NCBI GenBank assembly: GCA_030834765.1
Contig: JAUQXG010000561.1
Coordinates: 1 to 7,674 of the forward strand
Direction of reading: 5' to 3'
Origin: Lutispora sp.
GTDB lineage: Bacteria > Bacillota > Clostridia > Lutisporales > Lutisporaceae
DNA length: 7,674 bases
Shown: piece by piece, positions 1 through 6,824 of the stretch
Layout of the letters: every line of letters starts with the position of its first letter
Numbering within the stretch: the first letter of the stretch is position 1
The notes under the pieces: generated by a model
Told to the model about the DNA's origin: nothing
Seen by the model: the letters and a program-made list of their open reading frames with translations, nothing else
Database searches by the model: none
Position numbers and translations under genes: made by a program

Positions 1-1065
1 GAAAAGATAATCCCCTTAAATGATTGTAGGAATTTAACTGATTTGGTTATGGAAATTGATACAGATAACAGAAGCTTTATTCTAGAAATACCAGATAAAC
101 CTATTACAGAAAAGAAAAAAACTTTTGTAGAAAATTTCATCATAGAATCCGACGAATATTCCGGGGTTAGAGAGCATGTTATTTTAAATTTTGCTAACTT
201 TTTAGCAAAACTAGAGGTGAAAAACTTATATGTTCAAAATCCTCCGATAGCGATAAGTTCGCGGATTGAAAAGCTTTATTCGCAGGTAGAAATAGTAAAG
301 CAAGAATATAACACTATCAAGAAAGACAATTTAGTCAAACTTTTTAATATATATGAGAACAAGATTAAAGGGCAAGGAAAAGCATTGAAACGTCTATTAC
401 AAGCACTTTATCCATTAATGAATCCTAATCAAAACAAGCCTGTTGTTATACTATTTTATGGGGATACGGGATTAGGGAAAACGGAAACAGCTCATGCTAT
501 TAGCGATGTTGTTGGGGAAAAACTATTTCGCAAACAATTTTCTATGTTTCAGAACAATCAATTTGCTACATATTTATTTGGCGGTGCCCATTACGAAAAA
601 AGTTTTGCAAAAGAATTATTAGATAGAGAATCAAATGTAATTCTCTTAGATGAGTTTGATAAAGCAAATTCTACTTTCCATAGTGCATTTTATCAGCTAT
701 TTGATGAAGGTATATATGAAGATCAGAATTATCATTTGGAGTTGAAAAAATCGATTATTATCTGTACTTCAAATTATAAAACAATTGAGGATATAAAGAA
801 TAAACTTGGAAAAGCTATATTTTCGAGGTTTGATTCGGTGATAAAATTTGAAGATTTATTGATTGATTCTAAAAAGGAAATAGCAAATATGCAGTATGAA
901 CAAAAGTATAAATCATATACAAAATCAGAGCAATCAATTATTGATAGTCTTATGATCAAATATAAATTAATCGAAAGTTGCACGCAATGTAACAATGCAA
1001 GAGAGATATCTCACTTGATAGATGATACGCTCTCGTTAGTGTTATTAAGAGACCTTATATCATAA
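1..1065 (+). CDS. Clp-like AAA+ ATPase, 5' partial
   Basis: This is the C-terminal 354 codons of a AAA+ ATPase. The frame is open from base 1, so the gene almost certainly begins upstream, and the internal TTG at 43 and ATG at 49 have no good Shine-Dalgarno. Counting codon 1 at base 1, the Walker A motif GDTGLGKT is at residues 154-161. Walker B (VILLDEFDKA) has D217 and E218, sensor 1 is in CTSN (N258), a putative arginine finger is in FSRFD (R276), and a sensor-2-like NNAREI carries R334. The order and wording match the second ATPase domain of ClpA/ClpB or the AAA_2 family, which remodels or unfolds protein substrates. No Clp N-domain or first ATPase domain is visible. About 130 residues before the P-loop match nothing I recognise. 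The true role is unknown; its partner may lie upstream. A terminator-like hairpin follows about 130 bp downstream. The ATPase call is firm, but any defence role is inference from location. Confidence 0.85.
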   Translation, partial: EKIIPLNDCRNLTDLVMEIDTDNRSFILEIPDKPITEKKKTFVENFIIESDEYSGVREHVILNFANFLAKLEVKNLYVQNPPIAISSRIEKLYSQVEIVKQEYNTIKKDNLVKLFNIYENKIKGQGKALKRLLQALYPLMNPNQNKPVVILFYGDTGLGKTETAHAISDVVGEKLFRKQFSMFQNNQFATYLFGGAHYEKSFAKELLDRESNVILLDEFDKANSTFHSAFYQLFDEGIYEDQNYHLELKKSIIICTSNYKTIEDIKNKLGKAIFSRFDSVIKFEDLLIDSKKEIANMQYEQKYKSYTKSEQSIIDSLMIKYKLIESCTQCNNAREISHLIDDTLSLVLLRDLIS

Positions 1066-1130
1066 AACTTTGAAAAAATATAGTAGTCCGCCAAGGGGAT
1101 ACCATAGGGATGCATCATCATTTTTGTCTA

Positions 1131-1198
1131 CTTAAGGCATTGTGAGGTAGTGACTAAGCTCGAAAGAAAATAAAACCGAGTAATGCCAATAGTTTAAG
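1131..1198 (+). other. Nested complementary segments, possible structured RNA
   Basis: Three nested pairings can be drawn: CTTAA (1131-1135) with TTAAG (1194-1198), GGCATT (1136-1141) with AATGCC (1182-1187), and CTCG (1159-1162) with CGAG (1177-1180). The first two stack on the left side and are separated by a 6-nt bulge on the right. The outer stem uses bases 1196-1198, which also start the downstream terminator-like hairpin, so the two folds are partly exclusive. No known riboswitch or ncRNA family is recognised. It could be a 3' UTR structure of the AAA+ gene, a relic of a mobile element end, or chance. Confidence 0.3.
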
Positions 1199-1240
1199 CC
1201 ATTGAGTGTGTAGATGACATTCAATGGCTTTGTGTTTGTG
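1196..1240 (+). terminator. Terminator-like hairpin after the AAA+ gene
   Basis: Bases 1196-1209 pair with 1217-1230 over 14 bp with a single G-U wobble, around a 7-nt loop (1210-1216). The T/G-rich run TGTGTTTGTG follows at 1231-1240. This is a strong stem with a weak, interrupted U tract, consistent with a Rho-independent terminator for the upstream gene that isolates it from the jet operon. It sits about 130 nt after the AAA+ stop codon, which is far for a simple terminator. Confidence 0.6.
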
Positions 1241-1310
1241 AGAACATATCTACTGGATTTTATAATTAATAAATAATCATTATATATTTGCAGAATTATA
1301 GAACTTTTAG

Positions 1311-1339
1311 TTGAGAAATGTTGGAAGATGCTATAAAAT
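1311..1339 (+). promoter_or_regulatory. Candidate sigma-A promoter for the jet operon
   Basis: TTGAGA at 1311-1316 is followed after 17 bp by TAAAAT at 1334-1339. A TATAAA at 1332 gives an alternative -10 with 15-bp spacing. The surrounding DNA is AT-rich and lies after the upstream terminator-like hairpin and before jetA, the expected place for an operon promoter. In DNA this AT-rich, such boxes occur by chance, so support is moderate to low. Confidence 0.35.
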
Positions 1340-1343
1340 TAAG

Positions 1344-1353
1344 GTAATATTAC
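1344..1353. promoter_or_regulatory. Perfect 10-bp palindrome at expected transcription start
   Basis: GTAATATTAC reads the same on both strands. It begins five bases after the candidate -10 box, so it would cover the predicted start site near 1346. That is a position where a dimeric repressor could block initiation. No matching regulator is visible, and an AT-rich palindrome of this size can occur by chance. Confidence 0.2.
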
Positions 1354-1454
1354 ATCAAGTCTAATAACGTGAATCAGGCTGTTAATGGTCTGTTAGAGCT
1401 AGTTTTGTAAAGTTAATGATGAAGTAGGATAAATAGGAGTAATTGTTAGGCAAA

Positions 1455-1459
1455 AGAGG
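1455..1459 (+). promoter_or_regulatory. jetA ribosome binding site
   Basis: AGAGG lies 8 nt before the ATG at 1468. An in-frame TAG at 1447 rules out any longer start, so this site fixes the jetA start codon. Confidence 0.7.
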
Positions 1460-1467
1460 TATCGTAT

Positions 1468-2892
1468 ATGATTTTATTTGATAATGCTGAATATGATCGT
1501 TTCTTTAATCCGCTGTGTTGTAAAAACAGAAGAATATATTATGAGTGCATTTTACAGTTGATTGAAAAGTCGAAGACTGTTCCACTACTTTATGAAACAG
1601 ATGCAAAGGATTGCATCGTCCTCTATTTGCGCAATTGCACGTATGCAGTAGAGGATGAGAGTGGTAGTGATAATGGTGATGAGAATATTAGTAGTAAAAA
1701 GTCTGACATGGAGAATGCCGGTGCTATATTAAGGTACTTTCGTTCTTGTGGCTGGATTTCTGAGCGGGAAATTGGTCGAAGTGGAGACAATATTGCTACG
1801 GTAATGCCATTTTGCAGGAAGATAATTGATTCGATTCAACGTATTTTTGATCGTGATACCAGCGGTGCACTGACAAATCATATTTTTGCGATTTATGATA
1901 CATTAAAATCCGCATTGGATGCAGAGCATGGACGGACAATTAGACCTTATTCAAATATTCTACTTCCTCTTACGGATAATGTTTCGGATTTAAAAAATGA
2001 GCTCCAGATTTTGAAAGATAGTATACGCACAATAATGCGTATAGTCATTAAGATGACGGAAGTAAATACTTTTGGTCAGTTTTTGATTAAAGATGAGATG
2101 ATGAATTTATTCTTTAATGATTATTTTTTCATAAAGAAAAATGGGCTTATTCCCGGCTATATAGCTGAAATTGAAAAGATGCTTAGACAGATTATAAATA
2201 TTGATGTATATGATAATATGGTCCATGAATATGAAACATTAAAGCAGGCGGATGAGTATAAAGCTAGAGAAATTATTGATGGACAATTTACGGAAATCCA
2301 GGGATTTATCAATTATGACTATGTAAAGGAAATGGATTACATAGATAAAAAGATTAACAATTATTACAACTTGTATTCCACCAGAATGTTGATGGTACTC
2401 AGTAATAATACAAATATGCAAACTTATCTGAATGACCTGCTGACGATACTGAAAGAAATAGATGCTGAAGAACGGGAAATAGTACTTGCTGAAATTTCAA
2501 AAATTTATCAGCTATCATCTTATAAGTATATTGGAAGAAAATCCATTGAACGAAGGAAGAAACGGCGTCCAAATATAAAGAGTGGTGCAATTGTTATGAG
2601 CTCTTTATCGGATGATGAGAAAGCAAAATTGACGCAGGAACTTTTACATGAGTATCCTGATCGATATAGTGTAGGTCAGGTCGCTAGGTATTTCGATGCA
2701 TTGTTAAGCGATAAAGTATCCGTTGAAACAAGTAATCAGAATATAAAAGACCGAGATGAAGCTATGATGGTAGCAGCAAGTATTATATATTCTGGTTCGG
2801 ATGACTTTCCGTATGAAGTAGAATTTCTTGGTGGAACGGTCGAAACAGAGGTTGCCAGCATCAGTAATATTAGAATAAAAAGGGCGAGATAA
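1468..2892 (+). CDS. jetA: Wadjet subunit JetA, kleisin-like
   Basis: This 474-residue protein is the kleisin-like (MukF-analogous) subunit expected to bridge the SMC heads of JetC and bind JetB. The N-terminal segment (about residues 10-130) looks like a winged-helix region, with a GWISE...DNIATVMPF stretch typical of JetA proteins. A long helical middle follows (about 130-350), then a basic patch at R357-R367 (RKSIERRKKRR) that could touch DNA. The C-terminal domain, about 370-474, would contact the JetC head. An acidic, low-complexity loop at residues 62-80 interrupts the N-terminal domain. It is first in a jetABCD order and its TAA abuts the jetB ATG. Similarity appears closest to the DUF5716 JetA family rather than DUF3375; this is recalled, not searched. 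Assignment rests on gene order and size as much as on motifs. Confidence 0.82.
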   Translation: MILFDNAEYDRFFNPLCCKNRRIYYECILQLIEKSKTVPLLYETDAKDCIVLYLRNCTYAVEDESGSDNGDENISSKKSDMENAGAILRYFRSCGWISEREIGRSGDNIATVMPFCRKIIDSIQRIFDRDTSGALTNHIFAIYDTLKSALDAEHGRTIRPYSNILLPLTDNVSDLKNELQILKDSIRTIMRIVIKMTEVNTFGQFLIKDEMMNLFFNDYFFIKKNGLIPGYIAEIEKMLRQIINIDVYDNMVHEYETLKQADEYKAREIIDGQFTEIQGFINYDYVKEMDYIDKKINNYYNLYSTRMLMVLSNNTNMQTYLNDLLTILKEIDAEEREIVLAEISKIYQLSSYKYIGRKSIERRKKRRPNIKSGAIVMSSLSDDEKAKLTQELLHEYPDRYSVGQVARYFDALLSDKVSVETSNQNIKDRDEAMMVAASIIYSGSDDFPYEVEFLGGTVETEVASISNIRIKRAR

Positions 2893-3525
2893 ATGAGCGA
2901 CATTAAACTAAATATATCAATTAAAGAAGAAAATAATATATTGTTTAAGCGATGCATACGTAAACTTTTAGAGTCTACATTTATTGTGGGGGACAAAGAT
3001 GAAAAACTATATGCGTTTATCTCAAGAGAATCTAATAGACAAGATATTTCGGACTATCTGCGAATGATTGGTTTTGATGTACTCGTGGATACTAATGTAA
3101 AGATTGCTATGCTAAAGACACATGAAGCGGATGAAGAGGCTGTAGGCCTTAAGAGAGTTAATATTTTAACCTTTACAACAGAGCAATATCATTTGCTTTT
3201 GGTTCTTTGGGAGGTTTATCTGGAGAACCTTGGATATAACGAGGAAAATCTAGTTATGCGTGGTGATCTGATTGATAAAATTAAAGCTTATGAGGTTGAC
3301 ATAGACAGTAGAAAATTGTCTGCAGCAATGGATTTATTTAAACGATATAATTTAATTGATTTTGATGCAAAGGATAAAACAGAAGATGCAATCATCACCC
3401 TATATCCTTCATTACAATTTGGTTGGGATATAGCACAGTTTCAGACCGTATCGGCTGAATATATGAAGGATGGAGGATCACAAGAGGAGCAGGAGGGATC
3501 TGAAGAAGAGGAGGATGAGGAATGA
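2893..3525 (+). CDS. jetB: Wadjet subunit JetB, KITE/MukE-like
   Basis: This 210-residue protein is the small winged-helix (KITE, MukE-like) subunit that would sit on the JetA kleisin and help gate DNA at the JetC heads. Helical segments rich in Leu and Asp/Glu, with two likely winged-helix units (roughly residues 15-90 and 95-185), fit the family, and the length is typical. The C-terminus (about 193-210) is an acidic tail of Glu, Gln, Ser and Asp that is probably disordered. The ATG directly follows the jetA TAA with no spacer, and AGGG at 2881-2884 inside the jetA end serves as its Shine-Dalgarno. The gene overlaps jetC by ATGA. It resembles the DUF6063 branch more than DUF4194, from memory. 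With no catalytic motif, the call depends mainly on position. Confidence 0.8.
   Translation: MSDIKLNISIKEENNILFKRCIRKLLESTFIVGDKDEKLYAFISRESNRQDISDYLRMIGFDVLVDTNVKIAMLKTHEADEEAVGLKRVNILTFTTEQYHLLLVLWEVYLENLGYNEENLVMRGDLIDKIKAYEVDIDSRKLSAAMDLFKRYNLIDFDAKDKTEDAIITLYPSLQFGWDIAQFQTVSAEYMKDGGSQEEQEGSEEEEDEE
3509..3514 (+). promoter_or_regulatory. jetC ribosome binding site inside jetB tail
   Basis: A perfect AGGAGG lies 7 nt before the jetC ATG at 3522. It is encoded by the Glu codons of the JetB acidic tail, so one stretch acts both as protein tail and as Shine-Dalgarno. Together with the ATGA overlap it supports translational coupling and fixes the jetC start. Confidence 0.8.
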
Positions 3526-6500
3526 TATTATTAAAATCCGTTCGTCTAGTAAGCTGGTATGGCTTTAATTATATAACAGTTCCTATTGGATACTTTTCTT
3601 TAATTGCTGGAAAGAATGGTAATGGTAAGTCTGTTCTGTTAGATGCTATTAAATATGCACTATATGGAGATACAGTATTTAATAAATCTACAGAAAACAA
3701 AGGAAGCAGAACTTTGCCTTCTTACACGAGAGGATTATTGGATGCAACGGCGGGAACATATATGAGACCTGCAGATCAGTTTCCGAATGTATATACTCAC
3801 ATCGTATTAGAAATGTTTGAGGAAGAAATGAGACGGAGTTTTGTGCTTGGTACTGTAATAGAGACAAATTCTGCAAATGGGTTTAATACAAATCGCTATA
3901 TTATTGAAAAAGCAAGGTTATCTGATGTAGACCATGTATATGAAGAAAATGGCTTGACCATTCCATATGATGGTATTGAATTACAGAAGAAATACAGCTT
4001 TAAAATGCTGGATGCAATGGATGGTATTGCAAAGTTTATGCAAAGGACGGGGTTGAGATTAAACGCGCAACAGATAGTACCGTTTCGAAGGAAGTTACGC
4101 AGTATTATGTCCTATGATCCAGATGCGAAGATAGATCAGTTTATTCGAGAAAGTGTCCTTGAAGAGAAAAAGGTAGACTTTTCAAAACTAATAGAAGCCA
4201 AGAATAATATTGAAACATTGAATACCACATTTGAGAAAATAGATGCAGAGATCAAAGAACTTGAGGAAATACTCGCTTTGTTTGATGGATTGCAGAACGC
4301 TAAAAATATTATTATTACTGATGATGTGAAAATTGCTTATAAAAAGCTGCTTGGAATCAGACAAGACATTGATGAAGCAATAAAATCTATTGATCAGGCA
4401 GAGAAACAGTTGGACGAGGATGATAAAAAGCTAGAAGTAATTCAAAAGCAAGAAAAGGATATTCATAGCAGGCTTAAAAAAGTGGAAGACAGCTTAGATG
4501 CTATGGATTGTACAAAGGCAATTCGTGCTGCTGAAGAACAAGTGGAACAACTTACTTCACGGAAAGAGATATTAAAAACAGAGAGAAAAAACTTAGAGGC
4601 ATTTCAAACCAAGATAAGTGAATTAATTAATTGGTTTTATGAGAAAAATATACCCGTTAATAACCAGTCAATTTTATCATCACTTACAGCAACTGAATAC
4701 ACAGCAGTCCAAAAAGCAAGTGGTATTGAGGTATTCTTAGTTCAAATTCAAATTGTGAGAGATGATTTACTGGCAGCAATCACGAGACTTCAGGATGAGA
4801 CAAAAAAGAATCAATCTATGCAGGTACAGCAGCAGAGATTAATTGATGATTGCAATGACAAAAAAACAACTTTTTCAGAAATACCAGATTATGTTGCATT
4901 AAAGGATGAAATTAACAAGGTGTTTGCTAAGAGACATATCCATTCAGAGGCAAAGTTCGCCTGCGAGTATGTAATTGCACTTAAAGATGAAGGATGGAGA
5001 GATGCGATTGAAGCTTTTCTTGGTAAGAGAAGGTACACAATTCTTGTGGATCCAGAATATTACGATATTGCAGACGATGTGTTAAATGCATCTTCACACA
5101 GATATGCACATTTATTTAATACAAAATTATTGATGAAAAAGAAACTAGCTCCCGAAGAAGATTCTGTTGTGGGTTATATTGAAGTGAAAAATTCTGTGGC
5201 AAAACAGTATTTTGAATACCAATTAGGGCGTATGCATGCAGTAACAAAGGAACAAGTGCGCAATTTCGAGAATGCTATTTCTAAAGAAGGAAGAGTATCT
5301 GTTGCTATGGATAGTTACTTCCTCCAATTTGATAAAATACGTTTTTATTGCCTGGGACAGGAAACAATAGAGCTTAATCAAATTCGCGCAGAAAAAAAAT
5401 TACAGGCTCTGGTTAATGAAGGGAAGATGCTACGAGAACGAGTACATAAGCAGATTCAGAAGAAAGAATATTTAGAAACAGCACAAAAATACTTTGGTAA
5501 CTATAATTATAATGCATGCCAGATGTATGAGGATATTTTGCTTAAATATGAGGCAGCATTCAAAGAGCTTGAACATTTGAAACAGGCGCAGCAAAATAAT
5601 ATGGAATACCTGGAAATGAATCTCCTTTATACAAAGTATAAAGGAGAGCTTGACGCAAATGACAAAAAGCGTGGGAAAGTTCAAGAATCTCAGATAAAGA
5701 TGAGGACACAGCTAGAAGTAAATCAAGACAAGGAAGAAGTAAAAACAGCAGAGCTTGAAAAATATAATGGTATTATGAATGAATACCAAATACAGAATTA
5801 TGACGTATGCAAAAGAGCCATTGAAAGTTACGATAAGTATATAGCCAATGGTAAAGCTGGTGCTGGTGGTACCTTAAAAGATCGTGAACGTGCCGAACGT
5901 AATCTTAGAGAAGCTGGGAATGATTTGATCGGTGCACAGTCTGCTTATAATGCACGTAGAAATGCAGAAAATTGGCTTCCAACAGGTGATAATCAACGTT
6001 CTTCATATGAGATAAGAAAAACTCAAATTTGGATGGATGATCTTCAAGAAATCAAGGAAAAGCTTAGAGAGCAGACTAGGAGATATGAGGAAATATTCAA
6101 GAATGAATTTGTACTGACAGTACTAAAATCCTGTGAAAGTGCAATAGATGACTTAAAGTTAATTAATGCAGAGCTTTCCAGATTAAAATTCAAATCAAAA
6201 TATGAGTTTGACGTGAAGTATGCAAAAGATGGCTCTGATTATGAGAAAATTTTGGAATATGCAAAATATTTAAAGGAACATGAAGATTTAGGAACAAACC
6301 CTAACCAGATGATATTGCAGTCATTTACAACATTCACCGATGATAAAGGAATGGCATTAGAAAAGGAAATTCGTAAAATTATTAATCGTATTATTGATAG
6401 TAATGATAAGGAGCAAATTGAGAAATATGCTGATTACAGAAACTATATGATATATGAAATTTTACTTACAAATGATGTGCTAAATAAGGCTAAACTTTCC

Positions 6501-6824
6501 AAGCAATCTGGTTTTAATTCGGGGGCTGAGGTGCAGATTCCCTATATGTTGATTTTATTATCTGCGTTATTGATGATATATAATGACAAATTAAATTCTA
6601 CAAGACTTGTGTTTATAGATGAACCATTTGCCAAGATGGATCCTAGTAATGTAAAAATCATGCTTGACTTCATGAAGAAGCAGAAGCTACAGATGATTTT
6701 CTGTTCACCAGATAAGACGGAGTTAATTGGTAATGAATGTAATGTCATTCTTCCGGTACTTAGGACAAGAGCAAATTTAATGGAAATAGGAATTGTTGAA
6801 ATGCATGAGGAGTGTAGCCTATGA
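3522..6824 (+). CDS. jetC: Wadjet subunit JetC, SMC-like ATPase
   Basis: This 1100-residue SMC/MukB-like ATPase is the motor of the Wadjet complex; ATP-driven head engagement powers DNA loop extrusion. The N-terminal head carries the P-loop GKNGNGKS at residues 30-37. Long coiled-coil arms follow (about 225-455 and 635-915), rich in Lys, Glu and Gln with heptad-like spacing. A globular hinge-like module lies between them (about 460-630), including GWRDAIEAFLG at 491-501. The C-terminal head has a signature-like SGFNSGAE (996-1003) and Walker B LVFIDEP (D1033, E1034). A D-loop-like AKMD follows at 1037-1040. The usual switch-loop His is replaced by SPD near 1062-1064. These parts are in the order expected for an intact protein of normal length. 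Start ATG overlaps the jetB stop, and its own stop overlaps jetD. RecN, SbcC and Rad50 are alternatives, but gene order and the flanking subunits argue for JetC. Confidence 0.92.
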   Translation: MILLKSVRLVSWYGFNYITVPIGYFSLIAGKNGNGKSVLLDAIKYALYGDTVFNKSTENKGSRTLPSYTRGLLDATAGTYMRPADQFPNVYTHIVLEMFEEEMRRSFVLGTVIETNSANGFNTNRYIIEKARLSDVDHVYEENGLTIPYDGIELQKKYSFKMLDAMDGIAKFMQRTGLRLNAQQIVPFRRKLRSIMSYDPDAKIDQFIRESVLEEKKVDFSKLIEAKNNIETLNTTFEKIDAEIKELEEILALFDGLQNAKNIIITDDVKIAYKKLLGIRQDIDEAIKSIDQAEKQLDEDDKKLEVIQKQEKDIHSRLKKVEDSLDAMDCTKAIRAAEEQVEQLTSRKEILKTERKNLEAFQTKISELINWFYEKNIPVNNQSILSSLTATEYTAVQKASGIEVFLVQIQIVRDDLLAAITRLQDETKKNQSMQVQQQRLIDDCNDKKTTFSEIPDYVALKDEINKVFAKRHIHSEAKFACEYVIALKDEGWRDAIEAFLGKRRYTILVDPEYYDIADDVLNASSHRYAHLFNTKLLMKKKLAPEEDSVVGYIEVKNSVAKQYFEYQLGRMHAVTKEQVRNFENAISKEGRVSVAMDSYFLQFDKIRFYCLGQETIELNQIRAEKKLQALVNEGKMLRERVHKQIQKKEYLETAQKYFGNYNYNACQMYEDILLKYEAAFKELEHLKQAQQNNMEYLEMNLLYTKYKGELDANDKKRGKVQESQIKMRTQLEVNQDKEEVKTAELEKYNGIMNEYQIQNYDVCKRAIESYDKYIANGKAGAGGTLKDRERAERNLREAGNDLIGAQSAYNARRNAENWLPTGDNQRSSYEIRKTQIWMDDLQEIKEKLREQTRRYEEIFKNEFVLTVLKSCESAIDDLKLINAELSRLKFKSKYEFDVKYAKDGSDYEKILEYAKYLKEHEDLGTNPNQMILQSFTTFTDDKGMALEKEIRKIINRIIDSNDKEQIEKYADYRNYMIYEILLTNDVLNKAKLSKQSGFNSGAEVQIPYMLILLSALLMIYNDKLNSTRLVFIDEPFAKMDPSNVKIMLDFMKKQKLQMIFCSPDKTELIGNECNVILPVLRTRANLMEIGIVEMHEECSL
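6808..6812 (+). promoter_or_regulatory. jetD ribosome binding site inside jetC end
   Basis: AGGAG lies 8 nt before the ATG at 6821, within the codons for the last residues of JetC (HEEC). With the ATGA overlap it fixes the jetD start and suggests coupling to jetC translation. Confidence 0.7.

Larger units (their letters stand above)
1241..1467 (+). other. Intergenic leader upstream of jetA, no gene seen
   Basis: This AT-rich stretch has stops in all forward frames and no convincing small ORF on either strand. It holds the candidate promoter at 1311-1339, a palindrome at 1344-1353, and two copies of GTTAATG at 1381-1387 and 1412-1418, spaced 31 bp apart. The jetA Shine-Dalgarno is at its end. 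If the promoter is right, the jet mRNA has an untranslated leader of about 120 nt. No regulator gene is present in the window. Confidence 0.5.

Noticed and set aside
774..995. Reverse-strand open frames within the AAA+, jetA, jetB and jetC genes
   Set aside because: All are short, antisense to well-supported coding sequence and lack recognisable motifs or start signals.
1108..1170. Possible short peptide remnant after the AAA+ gene (frame ending at the TAA near 1171)
   Set aside because: The frame gives only about 20 residues with no start signal or recognised family. A mobile-element relic is possible but cannot be supported from this sequence.
1066..1467. Retron, group II intron or known riboswitch in the intergenic region
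   Set aside because: No reverse transcriptase gene, intron domain V or recognised aptamer consensus is present; only generic hairpins are seen.
1443..1481. Tiny TTG-start upstream frame overlapping the jetA start
   Set aside because: AGGAG at 1435-1439 is only 3 nt from the TTG, too close for good initiation, and the product would be about 12 residues.
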